This document shows positions 1-14,100 of a stretch of DNA of 64,000 bases, in pieces. The stretch comes from Porites lobata (taxonomy: Eukaryota > Cnidaria > Anthozoa > Scleractinia > Poritidae). Each line of letters opens with the position of its first letter. Position 1 is the first letter of the stretch. Location: positions 540,001-604,000 of the forward strand of contig CALNXK010000016.1 in the NCBI GenBank assembly GCA_942486035.1, given 5' to 3'. Both the position numbers and the translations under genes were made by a program. A model generated the notes under the pieces. The model was not told the origin of the DNA. It saw only the letters and a list, made by a program, of their open reading frames with translations, and did not search any database.

Positions 1-287
1 TTCCTTGGTATGTATTGTGTGATGTGACTGAACATTAAAGCATTTGCATTCAGGCTCTGCTGCAATAAGTACATAATATGCCGTTTTTCCAAAGTACATG
101 TAGCCTATGCAAAGGACGAAACTGATCCCATGCTTGTGACATCTTTCTTTATTTTACAGTAGATGCTCTTTACATTGCTGATCCTAGTAGTTGTATACAG
201 GGTGCATGCCAAACATGAACCCACTATATCTATCATAGGACTCCATAGTGAATCTGTGATTATATCTATCATAGGACTCCATCACAG

Positions 288-2103
288 CTATACCTCTGGA
301 CATGTGGACACTAGATTTTATTGCCCCAAACATTCTTTGTACCACCAAAGGAGGAGTGTGTATTGCGACCTCATATCCAGTTCCCAAGGGAGCTGTTAAA
401 ATTGAAGTTGACGGTGATGATCCTAGTGAACAGCAGCCACCAAACAAACAGGATCCAGCCACAAAACTACAGTATTTGGAAGGACCGGTGAGTACCGAGC
501 TATGCTACTTGCGTTAGCTATAGCATAAACCTTTCACTTCAAGAAGAGGCTTAAGTCAAATCCGACAAAATTTCGAAATCTCACTTTCACAAGTTACTTG
601 TTACCAGGGCTGTCGCTAAGATTTCAAGTTGCCAGGTGTATGCAATTAGTAGATGGGAAACTGAACAGCTGGTTATTTTGGGGGGTTCTATTTGAGGTCC
701 TGCCCATGGTAGCTGGAGGAAATCCCCAGTCTGCAGCCCTTAGTGGCAGCCCTGTTCACCCAAAGATTTTAAGCCAAAACACCATTTTGTAAACCCAGAA
801 AAGCAACAGCCAAATTGTCCTTAATAATAATTTTTTATCATTTATCATTTGCATTTAAAAACTTGAATGTATCATCATTCACACATCTGGGAAATGTTGA
901 TGTGTGGTTCTGCAAGTGAAGGTTTTGCGTACTAAGTATTGGTGTTTACCCCAGCTCTAACATTGGACTCTTATTACAGTAAAAGCATAACATAACATTA
1001 CATTGCTTATTCGCAAATAGATAATTGCACACAATGTATTGCTATTCAACTGGTACAGACTTTTCCATTGCCATATTAACACTGAAGGGATGCACGAAGT
1101 GAGAATCTGATGTCAAATTCTCCCTTTCACCATCAAAAGGTGAAGGTTGGCTTTTTTCCCCATTTATTAAATAATTCTTAGTATCATATTGATGATTTGA
1201 ATTAATGTGGTGGTGTACTGTTTACAGGAAGTGTTTGCTGTGTCAGGAACCATACCCCGCCCAAGAAAGTATGCAGCAATTGTGCATTACTACCAGCCCA
1301 AGCATTCTTCATTTGATGCCAAAGTGTCTATCACCAGTGACCGTGCAGTAGATGGGACTGTCAAGTTCCATTACTGTCCTCATGCATCAGGCTGCAGATC
1401 AGTCATCAGGGACATAAATTCGGAAAATATCTTTGACATTGGACGCACATCTGTTGGCTTGGAGTTTAACATTCCTGCAAACGCATCAACTTGGATTGTA
1501 AGATTTTATTGATCTTTTCTCTTTTAAGTGAGGAAAACACCACTGACAGGGACTGTTTTTTTTGTTTTAGTAAATGCTTTCTTGCTCCTTACTATGGATG
1601 CATTCACACCTAAATCACACCTAAAAATAAAAAAGAAGTTCTGGTGTATTTAAGGATTTGTTGTGTTCAGTGTTTTAGGGCTGTAAATTTATTGGTTCCT
1701 TCTTTAGATATCGAGTCACAGATTATGTACAGCAAAAGAAACGATACATCATTACAATCAAACAATAAAGCCACCAGAGAACTCTATTGTTTGTTTCCTT
1801 TGGTTCTTTTGTGATGACATTATGATTACCTGCTGGGATATTTAAAGAAAGTCATTCAACTTCCTGTCCCGTCGCAGTGTACATAATGTGACTTGTGCTT
1901 ACCTTTTTTTTCAGGATTACGTGCTGCTCATTCCAGAAGGTTCATTCACTGAAGAACTGCAACAGGATGCCCCAGTTCCTTTAACTCAAGAATTCCTTGA
2001 CACCTGCAGTAAAGATAATTTCTTCATCAAGTCCTCCGATCCACAGTTTTGCAAAGACTCTGTATTCTCACTCACGACAAGCTTTAACAATGGCAGCTTC
2101 CCC
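288..2103 (+). other. Laminin alpha: end of domain IV-B (exons 1-3 of window)
   Basis: Exons 288-487, 1228-1497 and the first part of 1915-2239. The translation runs through IAPNILC, VSGTIPRPRKYAAIVHYYQP, FHYCPHASGC and DYVLLIPEG, the pattern of the cysteine-poor domain IV-B found between LE blocks in alpha-3/alpha-5 type chains. Exon 1 ends CCG|GTGAGT in phase 0 and exon 2 also starts and ends in phase 0. The 288 acceptor (CACAG) lacks a pyrimidine tract, and an in-frame TAG at 272-274 prevents a much earlier start. A 22-bp direct repeat (225-246 and 261-282) lies immediately upstream. The intron at 488-1227 shows no clear repeat or gene. Confidence 0.75.
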
Positions 2104-5100
2104 TGTGGCTGTCATCCCAGAGGAGCTTATAACAATGACTGTAATAAGTTTGGTGGACAGTGTTTATGTCGGCCTAATGTGATTGGTAGAACTTGCAGCA
2201 GATGCAAGACAGGATACTATGGCTTTCCAAACTGCAGAAGTAAGTTTGACCTATCACATTTTATCATCTGCAGCATAATTGTGTAAAGGGGATTTAAAAA
2301 CAACCCACACACTGTTTCTGTTCAAAATTAGTTAAGAATAATATGTTTCCCTCATGTTGTGGTCTACCTCTACCTCTGCTATTACAGGCACATTACATAC
2401 ATGTCGTGAGTTGGTTGAGTATAGTAAGCACATTAACAGACCCATAACGTCAGCCCATGGCACTCTTGTTTGCAGACATCCAAGCTTACCAATCATATAT
2501 GATTTAAAGAGGACATATATTGTAGTCCATTACATGTATTAGACCATAAAAATTGCTAAAAAATGGAAAATTTGGGGTTAATGGATTTAGCAAGGTTTTA
2601 TTCAAAAGATAAGTTTGATTCACTCACAATCCATGCCATGCTAATGACTTGTTTACATCTCTAAGTAGTAATTGTGATTTTTAATATCAATTTCAGAATG
2701 CCGCTGTGTCTTCTGTAATGAAGTCACTGGAGCTTGCGACTGCCCTAAGAACACAGTAGGTCCAAACTGTGAGTCTTGTTTGCAGGGAACCTATGGCTAC
2801 GACCCAATCCTTGGTTGTCAGGATTGTGAGTGTGAACGATTTGGTGTAGCTGATGGCCTATTAACCTGTGAAGCAAAGACGGGCCAGTGTAAATGTAAAC
2901 CATCGCACACTGGTCGACAGTGTAATAAGTGCGCAAAAGGTTATTACAACTACCCTTTGTGTCAAAAATGTGACTTGTGTGATGCAAGGGGAGTTGATGA
3001 GAGAATCTGTGATGGTGTTACTGGGCAGTGTTTCTGTAAGGTAAGGCAAAAGTTTAGGAAAATAATTAAGAGACGTGATTAATAGTGGTCAAATGTTAAT
3101 CAAATGTTTGGCAAACATTGGTGCTATATATGCCATTACTTAGAACTCATAAAAATTTCTGACCCTGTATTCAACTTGAGTAATGTTTATTTATGGTTCA
3201 TTTCAGCCTGGGGTGGTTGGACAGCGGTGTGATAAATGTGCAGCAGGATATTTCAATCTTGATGCAAACAACCCCAAATGGCTGTACAGAGTGCTGGTGT
3301 AATGGTCTCTCGGACACTTGCTTTAGTAGTAACAAGTTCTGGTAAGAGAGGAAAATCAACTTCAGCTCTTAATGTCATTCATGGTATAACAGTGATCAAA
3401 ACAAAGGCCTTCACACACTTAAAACTTGCACAGGGACCCAAAGAAAAGTTAAGCATTCAACATTACCCATAATACACCTTGTAAACCCCCTCATAGGACA
3501 ACTGTGCAAAAGGATCTAGTTGAAAAGAGGTTTCTTGAACTTTTCAGGTCATTATAAATTAACTGGTCAGCGCTCAATGTTTTGAGTTTCCTTCAGGTTA
3601 ATATTTCTCTATGGCAGATCACTGGTTTTAACTTCTGCAGCCTGATTCAGATGTCATTAACCACCTCATTACAAGGTGTATAAGAGCATGGACATGGCTA
3701 GCTGTCAAAGAAACCAGTCTCTCTTCAATATGATATGGAATAAAGTCTACTAATGCTCTCTGTTAAAATGTGATTGTGTTGTTTCTACAGGTCAAAAGTG
3801 GTCAACATGTCTGATTGGACTTTAGAGAACACTCCAGCATCAGTGCAGAAACTTGGAAACACCAATCTGTATGCCTCTATAAGCAGTCAAAGGAATGATA
3901 AGGGTAAACCAGTCTACTGGGTGGCACCTAAAGATTACTTGGGCAAGAAGGTTAGCAGATTGACGATGACCTTAACTTCAGACTTTCTTTTTGCAACTGC
4001 ATTTAAGTTATGTCAGTCTTAAACTGCGATGATCTGCTTTACATCTATTGTTTCATTCTGCGGTTTTAATGCGTGAAATTCATATATTCATCACTTCTTC
4101 TTCATTTTTCGCAAGTATATTATGAACCAGTTTGATGACCAGCTCCTCGTTGGCTTGCTAAAGCTCAATTGGTTAGAGTGCTGTAATGGTATTTGCAGAG
4201 GTCAGGGTTTGAATCCCAGCGAGCCTTTCTTTTCACAGTTCCATAAGTTGCCTCTCTAACTGCAATTATCTTCTTTTAGCTTTTATTTTAACTTACATTC
4301 TTGTTTATTAGTATACTAAAATTTGCAACTAAACTGATGCTTAATGTTATATTTCCCATGGGTCTAATGAAAAATGTAGTCTTGTCAGCAGCTGAGAAGC
4401 CATCTTGACTTGTGCAAAAGATGGCTTCTGTAGTTGAAAACACGCTTACGGCAATAGCTGACCTAGGAATCATCCTGTCCAACTCTGGAAGGCATGCAGT
4501 GGGAACCCTTCCAATAAGCTTCTCACTCTCTGTGTCAACACCATATTTTCAGTCAGGGTGATGATTATAGTAATGATGATGGTGATATTGATGGTAACAA
4601 CAGTGCAACAATGTTCATGAGGATAATGGTGGTGAGGATTATGACAACAATGTATATGATGTTGTTGTAACTATGATGGAAGTAATAATGTTGTTGATGA
4701 TGATGGTGATGATAGTTGAAGATGATGAAGTGTCACCTGCCTATTTTCAGATAACTTCGTATGGTGGAAAACTTACGTACACCCTAGGATATGAAATACC
4801 TCAAGGAGGCAGCCTTCCCGTACTCACAACTAAACCTGACATCGTGATTGAGGTATCTAGCTATGATCTTGATTAGCTTCTCGATCTTTACTTACATTGT
4901 ATGGAAGGAACTTGCAGCTCACATAACAATGTGTAAAAAAATGACTATTGAGAGCCAACACAATTTTGATCAACCAGTTTTAACAGGCTACCTGTAAAAA
5001 AATGGAAACTCATTGCACTCTTTACTCGATTTTTGGGATTGTGCCATTTTAGGGTAAAAATAAAAAAGTTCTTCAGTACAAGAAACAGCTGGAACTTTCA

Positions 5101-8100
5101 CCAGGAGTAACCTCATCCATTGAAGCACAGTTTCTGGAGGTGAGTTAGCTTAGTGTTAGTCAGTCTAAAGTCTGCTTTTATACCAGTGGGCAAGTGAACA
5201 TTGATGCATACACTAAGCAGTGTACCATGCAAACACTTTTGCTCCATATTTTCCAGGTGGCCACTCAGTTCATGTAGTCAAGTATATTCATGCATAACTG
5301 TTAAGTTATGATGATGATTAAGTAAAGGTACTTAACAAAAAGAGAAGATAAATTGACTCATGCCGAAAAACATTATAACTCATAAACTCATTAATTTAAG
5401 CCTACATGTGCTTACCACAGCTTGAGATTAACCTTCCCTAATTCCATCTAGTGAGATAAAGAAAGAGCTCAGTGGCACCACTTTTTATGTTAAGTTTTTT
5501 GCCCTTTGTTCAGTTTATCTCTGATCATTACTTTTGGTATTTTATGAGAACATACCCTTACTGTCCTTGACTAATATTGAACAACGTTTGTGTCTCATAG
5601 AATTTATGGGAAGATGCAAGTGGATCAAATGTTACTCGAGATGATTTTATGTCAGTGCTACTGGACATAAAATCCCTTAAACTAAGGGCAACATACAGTA
5701 CAGAGGTTGCAGAAGCGACACTTAATGATGTTGTCATGAATGTGGCTGTTGATGGACCTGTAGAGGGAGTGACAAGGGCCAGGAGTGTTGAAATATGTAA
5801 CTGCCCAGAAAGAGCCACTGGATCATCTTGTGAGGTTAGTTCTTAATCTAGAAGTAATTTTGTCCTAATAGGTGTAGGCAGTATTTCTCTCTTTATCTCT
5901 GTTTACTCCCCTTACTAAGGCCCCTGAAGGATTTTTTCCCCAGTGTTTCTCGCTCAGAGACCTATCAGTAGATGGATACATTTTAGAAGGCTGCCGAGCT
6001 TACTGGGAGAGGGACTTATTCGGAGGGGGGCTGAAAGCAACAGGAACTTTTTTGGGGCTTGTTATTAGGGAGCCTTTTTGGAGAGGGCATCTTAGGAGGA
6101 AGAAGGACATTTATAAGCAGCGGGCAGTAATTAGAGGATGGAGTCTAAGTAATACATTTTCCTGTCATATTGGAAATTATAAGTTCGTTTTTGTTTTTTA
6201 ATCATAGGTTGTTTAGCCTCATAAGCTGACATTCATATGAAGTACTAAGAATGTCTGTGTTGTTGGTTCCATTTTATCCTTGGTTTTTTTATTTTTTTTG
6301 TTGTTTTGTTTTTGGGTATGGTAATGTATGATAATGGTTTTGAAGCAAAGGAAAGTAAAATTTTTTATATCAAGGATAAAATTGAACCACAACATCTGCA
6401 TAGCATACAGTTAAAAAAAAAACAAACAAAAATAAGAACACAACAGTTGATAAGAAAAAATTAAGGACTTGAAGACACTGGTGTACACTTATCATTCAAC
6501 AGACAGGGATAGGCTGTCAAAAGTTGCTGAATAAATAATTTTGATGCTTGCTTTCTGTTTTCAGCTTTGTGGAAAGGGTTATACCAGAGGTGCTGACAAT
6601 AGTTCATGTATTCCTTGTAACTGCTTTGGTCATTCCTCTGAATGCCATGATGAAACAGGAGAGTGCATTTCTTGCCAACATAACACGACTGGTAAGGCTT
6701 TTGGTATATGAAAGGGTAGGTGTTTTACTAATTTGGTCAGTAAAAAGGCTCAAAACGGCAAACAGATTCATTTTATGGCTAAGAAAAAGTTGAGAAAACG
6801 TCCCGGTTTTGTGATTTTTCCTTTTTTGAAGACAGTGTATTTACAGCAGTTAAAAGGGATGCAAAGTTCTAAACTACAGTCTCAGTCAGAATTGTTGGGA
6901 CACTACTGTCTTTTTACCCTCCCAATGTTGGTGTGCAAGATTTGGTGAGTTAACTGTGATAAGCAACATTGGGAAGACGAGAAGACGGACCAGAAGTAAA
7001 AAAAACAGCGTTGGGTGAAAGTGTCCCAACTATTTTTGTCTGAGACTGTACGTATGGGAAAGGGGTACCATTTGTGAATTAGGGGTTTACGAAAAGGGTA
7101 CCTTTTCTGCCAAAAATGGTATATAATAAGGTAACGAGTTGGATCTCGGGGTGGAGCCTCCCCATATGAAATTTTGTTGAACACCTCCTCCGCCCTCCAA
7201 GGAGGGCCTGGGGGGGAGGGGCAAGGGTCTAGGCAAGTCATGTTGCAACTAAATCGTCAACTAAAGGTGATGCTACACGGGACGATTCGCAACGACGATT
7301 TTTAGCGCAATACAGCGTTGCAATGCTGGAATAATGTTTAACCATTCAAAACAATGTTGCAACAATGTTGCAATGTTATGTTCTGCTAAAAATCATCGTT
7401 GAGAATCATCTTGGGTAACATCACCTTACGACAAGCAAGCTTAGGCCCTCAGGGCATGCAAAATGTGAGAGCTGCTTGTACAAATGACAAACTTGAATTT
7501 AGGTTTTCTTGTAGCCCTGCCTGCGTGATTATCATATACCTGCGGAAAATTATTGTGGATTTATATAGGATCTTTTTCACTGGATTTTCCGTTTGTGTCA
7601 GGGATGGAGAATGAGAGAAATTTTGTTTTGAAGTAGCCCAGATAATGTAGCAGTCATTAATTTAGTGAAGTAGTTTAATTTACCTTTTGGTACATGGGAA
7701 TATTCCTTTCTACATTTTTTAGGTCGGAACTGTGAGGTATGTGAACCTGGTTTTTTTGGTGATGCCACTGGAGGGTCTCCTCTGGATTGCAGAATTTGTG
7801 AATGTCCATTGGGAACCACCTCCAATAGTTTTGCCTCTTCCTGCTCTCTTGATCCTCTCAATCAGCTTCTGTGTAGCTGTAGGGAGGGCTATACTGGACG
7901 TACTTGTGAGAGATGCGCCGATGGTTTCTATGGTGACCCAACTCAACCTGGAGACTATTGTAAGAGGTGTACATGCAGTGGAAATCTTGACTCTAGTGTA
8001 AACGGAAGCTGTGACACCCTAACAGGACAGTGTCTCAAGTGCTCCAATGCTGCTACAGGGGATGACTGTGACCGCTGTCTGACTGGTTACTATGGCGATG

Positions 8101-11100
8101 CAGTTGTTGCCAAGAACTGTGCAAGGTGTGCATGCAGTGACTGTGGCACTGTCACGGCAGTTTGTAACCACACTTCTGGGTTTTGCCAGTGTAAACCCAA
8201 TGTCATTGGAGATCACTGTGATAGCTGCAAGGTAAAGTAATACACAGTTGTGTGGATGCTTCTCAAGGTACACTGTACTTCATTTAGTGACCAAGCTCCC
8301 CCCCCCCCCCGTCCCCCTTAATGAACTCTAAAGAGCAATATTTTAGCAGAAGAGTACTGCCCCTCTAGGAATAGTTTGTCAACCCAAGCCTCTAGTTGGT
8401 GCCAATTTGTTCACAGGAATACTGGAAAGGTTTTTTGGTTTGAGTGAAAATTAATTGTTTTCATAATATTGTATTGTAATGTCATGCTGAAGAGCTGAGT
8501 AATTCTCCTTCTTACTTCCAGTCCCTATTAACTTTAATCTTTAGTGCATTTTCAGTGTATATATTTTGTTTTACCACTAAATAACAAATCAACAGTACAA
8601 AAACTACAAGGTTAGAGCACAACATGGACCTATTTATAGATGCTCAAGGCAGCAAATTGCCAAAAGTATTTTGAAATGATCAGTGGCAATTGGAAACTAT
8701 GAACAGAGCTTGAATATATTCCAGAGGAAAATGCCAGAAACATTCCCACATTCAAGTAGTAGTGTTCATTAAAATTAGAATTAGGGAAGCTAAATGAAAT
8801 TCTTAATATCGTTTTCTTGGAAACTGAAGAGCGTTGATTCTTGGAACCTTGAAAAGCATTCTGATTTCTTTGTCTAGGCAAACACGTGGAACTTTGACAG
8901 CTGTCTTGGCTGTGAAGACTGTGACTGTTCACCAGCCTCCTTGTCAGAGTCATGTGATGTTAAAACAGGCCAGTGCCAGTGCCCTGAGGGTGTAACTGGA
9001 AGGAGATGTGACAGGTGTAAAGCAGGCTACTTTAACTACTCTGATGTTGGTTGTACGCGTAAGTACAATGCTAAGTAACAAATCAATTTGTTCTCTACTT
9101 AGCAATTTGTTTAAATGATTCAGATTGGATCTCCAACTTGATGTGATGCTGGTCTTCCCAAATCAATCTTTCTTAACAGAAGTGGCCGAAGTAGAAAAAC
9201 GGATAGTAAAAACGTGAAAGTACTGCCAAAAACTTTTCACTTGCGTTTTGTCCAGAGACTTAAAAGTTGCTAGACGTGTCGGTACTACACATGTACCTTG
9301 TAACTTCCTCTTAGGGATATACAACTCTTCAATAAGACATTTACAACAAAGTGGCCGATGTAATCAGTTGTAAGCCTCACTTTTAGCAACAACTTGCTAT
9401 TATTCAAAGTTATGAGCAAATAAAAAATAAATTGACGGGGAGGGATATTTAAAACCTTGTTTCCACGTGATCTGGGACAGGATCGGCCACCTTTCTGCAA
9501 CTCACTGGAGATATATGCTTGGCACCAAAATAAACTAGGAGTTTGTTATTTCATGAGCAGAACATTAGTCTGTTTACACTGGAATCATCTGATCACATCC
9601 AATGTGGACGGCTTTCCTCTGTTTGTAGACCGCCCTGGACCACTACAGACTGTCTCATGGAAGCCGGGCTTAACTTGGGTCCTGCTGTTCTTCATACACT
9701 TTTTGTCCGGCGCTTGTGACGTGACCATATTATATTGGTTTCACTCACTCCATTTTCCTTCCTTTCCTTGTTTATCACCTTAGTGATGCATAATAATGTA
9801 AAATAATTTCTTTTTTAGCCTGCAACTGTGAAAAAGGCCAGGGGTCCGAAAACCTCTATGGTTTCTGTGACGTCAACACAGGGCAATGTTGTAAGGAAGG
9901 AGGAAATTGTACCATCTGCCCTCTAAACTACATCCTCACACCTGAGGGCTGTGAATACTGTGGCGAGTGTGTGGGCCGTCTTTTGAAGACAGCCACTGCC
10001 TTGGATCGCAATCTTACCCTGGCTCTGAAGTTAGTAGAACAGGGCTCAGCAGGAATTATTGCACAGGGAAGATTCTCAGATATCAATGAAACGCTTCAGA
10101 GGTACTGCAAACTGCTCTATTTTTATTCTTGTCAAGAGTGAAAGATTGTTTATCTGACAATATGTTTTTGTTTTTAATTTCTCAGTCTGATTCCACCAAC
10201 AAACCAATATAATGAAACTATGGAAGTGGTGTCGAAGATTGTGGGAATCTCCTCTGTAAATGGTAAACAAGTGTTTTCCCTTTCTTTTGTCAGCTTTAGT
10301 TTTGTAACCATTGGTATGCCGGTTCTTACATGACTTTTCCACTCATCAGTGAACTTACGCAAAAGGACGGCAGACTTTGTGTAACAAGCGTGACAATAAC
10401 AGTGTTTGTGAAAAATTTTCCACCAAACTTCACCTTTCTTTAAACAGATCTTTTTGTTAAAGACAAGAACATAGTACTATGAAGTGAAGATCGCCACAAA
10501 ACACGTTAACAGCTGCTAATAGCTCTGTCACGTTTATCACGAGACAGATCACCCTAATCAATTCTGCATGGCTGTTCACAGTGAAACGTGAATAGTGAAC
10601 GTAAAAGTGTCTGTCTGAACATTAGAGTGTTTTATCCCTAGAATCTGATGCTGTCCAAGGAAGTCTTATCGACAGGACACAGCGCTATGAGATGACAACT
10701 GAAGAAGTTGAAAATGAGGTCAAGGAAGTAGCAGTGAAAGCAACAAAGGCTTTGTCAAATGCCACATATACTAAGGAGGAAGCTTTAGCTTTAGAGAAAG
10801 AAATTAGAGATGCTGTCAACAGGACACGAGGTAAAATAGTTAGTACAGTCAAATTCCGCCTTACGGACACCCACTTTACAGTGGCGGATGCAGACCTTCA
10901 GATAAGGGGGGCTGGGCGGTCATCCACACCCTGAGATAAGGGGGGGGGGGGCCGGGGTCGAAAAACGTTTTTTCGGCCCTTCAGGCCTCATTTTGGTCGA
11001 AAAATAAGGGGGGCGGCCCCCCCGGGCCCCTCCCCTGAATCCGCCACTGCTTAATACAGACGCCTCGTTATTATGAACAGTTTGCTTTACCCCTGGGGAA

Positions 11101-14100
11101 GGAAAGCGCTGACATTTTCTGTAAATTCAGCTGGACATCTCGTTAATACAAACACTTTCAATGGCCCCCTCAGTGTCCTTTTAAACGGGGTTTGACTGTA
11201 GAGACTTGATTTTGAATGTCAAAGCAGCTACAACGCCGAACGAAATAGCTAAAACACTCGGATCTGTACAAGTTTTTTTGGGCACCACCCACCCCTCCCC
11301 TAGCCTAACGTTAACTCTGGCTTCTCTAGTAGGGTGAAATGCTGGGTTAGGGGAGGGGTAGGTGGGCAGTTTCGCGGAATCCTTTACCTATCCGAACACT
11401 TCCAATTCCCCTTAACAACGTTGAAAACAGTTTGTGTTGGACATCTGTTGCAAACATCTTGGGTTTTTCTCCCCTATATTTCAGCTATTAATGACCGAAG
11501 TTGTAGCTCTCGTCATTTCTGGTAATTTCTGCACTTTCCAAACCATTGTAGAATCAGTTACTGAAGTATCAAAATAACTGCTTCAAAGTACATGTACAGA
11601 AGAATACAATAGGAATACAAAACAGCCAAAAGGGAGTGCAGATGGGTAGTACTGAAGAAGGCTAAATTGGATTGTATTTAGGTTATCTTGAAAAACAGTG
11701 GCCTGCTGATTAATTATGCACTATGCAGAACCCATCAAAAATATAGAGAATATGTGGAAAACATGTCGAAAAGATGTCTCATCATTGCTGTGTGGCCAAT
11801 TAGTGCAATTCAAAATCAATAGAAAAGGTTATGAAAGTTGATTAAATCATCACCAAAGAGAAAATGCTGTAGATACGTCTGGTGAAGTTTGTGTGTGGAT
11901 ATCGGGGCTTATGTAACAGTGATGCTGGACAAACGGTAGCTAGTGGACTTACTACGGTTTTTTCCATTGCAGACATTGTTAACTTTGCAAAAGAAATAGC
12001 AGCAACCCTCAAGTCAGACAAAGCAAACCAGACACGTCTTTTGGAAAGAGCTGAAGAAATATTGACAGAACTAAACTTCACTACTACAAATGAGACACTC
12101 GTCAAAGAACAGGAGCTTGCTATGTCTTCTCTGAGCCAAGCAAAGACCTTGTTAAACAACACTTTGAGACTGTGGAATGACCTCAACCAAGCCAACAGAA
12201 CCCTTGATGAATTGTTGGGAATGTTTGGAGCAATTCTGGATAAGACTGGTGGAGTTCTGGAAAATGCCAGCCTAGCTATGGATACAAACAAGAAAAGCAG
12301 AGATTATGATTCAGAGGTCAGTACATTTGTTACAAGTCAAAATTATTTTCAGATTAAATTTTTTTAATCTTAATTGATTCTCTATTTCCTTTATCTCCTA
12401 GCCCTAATAATTCATGAATCAAGGCTAGGCGACAAGGGAAACTGAGAATCAACCCCTGGTCCCCATGTTAAACAAATTTAACCTGAATATAATTTTGACC
12501 TTTAGCATATTTCTTATATATGTAAGAGTTTGACTTTGTTGCAAAATTTCTTGACCAACGAGGCTATGTGTAAAATTTTTTGGAGATGAACTCTCTGATC
12601 GGTTTAAGGTGTGTCTAGAACTTGAATGAAGACTGCTCTCTTAATGAAATTTAGATCCACTTTGAACGTCCAAAGTATTAACTCAGAAAGGCACCGATCA
12701 CATACTTTTATATAGAAAAGGAATACTTTTTCAACCATTATGATTAGGTCTATTTAGAAATGGTAGAGACAAGTACTGTTAATTGAGTCTAATTGATAAT
12801 TGATAATTGGTAGCTTTCACTCTCTAAGATCAGCATTATTCTTCATAATGATGATTGTGGTGATTATTTTTTTTTTCGTAATGATGATGAGGATGATTGT
12901 GATGGTGACGTTTAACCCTGTTAAGTATCTTATTGACGACGAAAAAAAATTATCATTTCTTATTGTTATGATGTGTGTTATATTTAGACACCACTTACAG
13001 AAGCAATGACCAAGAAGGAAGATGTGGACAGTTCACTGATGGACCTGCAAGACGAGATCGACTCTGCAAGCAGTAAACTGATCAATGCTAGTAATAACTT
13101 TCAGGTAGATGTCATTACCAGTGTTGGAAAGGGGAGAGTACCCAGTTACGACAACTATGAGAAGTAGAACTTTGCTAATATAGCAATCAAGTCAGTTTTA
13201 CTCCATCAACACGAGACACTGCTGGGCAGCGGTCTCCACCACTGTTCGTATGTGGGGCAGTCTTGAGTTTTAGCAGGGCCTTAGTGATTTAACAGTGCTT
13301 TCGCAGGAGTCAATCATTTTGCTCAAGTGGCTTTTGCGTGCAGTAGTTATAGTTGTTTTTTGCCTCCAGCCCTCCTCCTTTCTGGATGCTCTTTATGGTT
13401 TTTTACCCGAAAAACAGATTCCCTCAAATTGACCCCCACACCGCTAATGATTGCAAAACACATAACAGCCGTTAATGTTTTTTGTCTAATTAAGGAGTAC
13501 GTCTGATGTTCTGTTGAGGTTGTTATCTGTTTTTTCCCACATATTTTCAGTCGTTTAATGAGAGTTTCGCACAACTAGACGACCTTATTGACCAAGTCAA
13601 CAAGAGAATTGCTAATCTATCCCAAGCTCTGGACGAGCTCACGCCGTCAGTGAACATGGCCAACAATTATTCAGAACAACTGCGCAAGCAGGCGGATGAC
13701 CTGGAGGATCTTCTTAAAGACATTGACTTTGCTCGCAAAGCAGTGAATGCTTCAAAGAGATATTCAGACATAGTCGACGCATTAAATGAATCACTTGCCA
13801 TTGCCCAGGAAGCAGAGGAAATAGCCATGGATGCAAGAGATAAGGTACCGATTTTGGATCAGTTTTGGTTTCCGGGAAACCACCCACCTCACAAAGAACG
13901 CAGTTTCTAAAATCACATAAATTATGCACTCCAAGGTTAATGCCAATGCAGCAAATTAATAAAATCGGGGATCAATTCAGGTTGCTGCATTGGCATTAAC
14001 CTTGGAACGCAATATTTTAAGTGAGAATTTTAGAAACTGCGTTTAAGGGAGGGGTAGGTACTTCAGTTATGCGGTTTTGCGAAAATTTGGCCGAAAAACG

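Larger units (their letters stand above)
3791..5800 (+). other. Laminin alpha: L4 (laminin IV-A) domain
   Basis: Exons 3791-3950, 4751-4852, 5053-5139 and most of 5601-5834. The translation contains FWSKVVNMSDWTL, PVYWVAPKDYLGKK, YGGKLTYTLGYE and a C-terminal part ending SVEICNCP, a clear laminin B/IV-A fold signature inserted into an LE repeat. The intron at 3951-4750 holds a degenerate tRNA-like sequence (4152-4225) and a GAT-rich microsatellite (about 4559-4730); the intron at 5140-5600 shows nothing recognisable. Phases join without correction. Confidence 0.88.
5801..9975 (+). other. Laminin alpha: LE block 2
   Basis: Exons 5601-5834 (end), 6565-6691, 7723-8231, 8878-9058 and 9819-10101 (start). 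The second half of the split LE repeat (CNCPERATGSSCELCGKGYT) is followed by six more LE repeats, including CNCFGHSSECHDETGEC and CTCSGNLDSSVNGSC. The last is atypical (QCCKEGGNCTICPLNYILTPEGC) and ends with CEYCGEC directly before the coiled coil, where interchain disulfides form in laminins. The intron at 6692-7722 carries two MITEs; that at 8232-8877 has a poly-C tract near 8300; that at 9059-9818 shows nothing recognisable. Confidence 0.87.

Noticed and set aside
4152..4225. Functional tRNA gene
   Set aside because: Extra bases before the D-arm, an 8-nt anticodon loop and an imperfect T-stem indicate a relic or SINE head.
9457..9783. Forward 108-codon frame in a laminin intron
   Set aside because: It crosses no usable splice sites and has no laminin or other domain; the exons at 8878-9058 and 9819-10101 join directly in phase.
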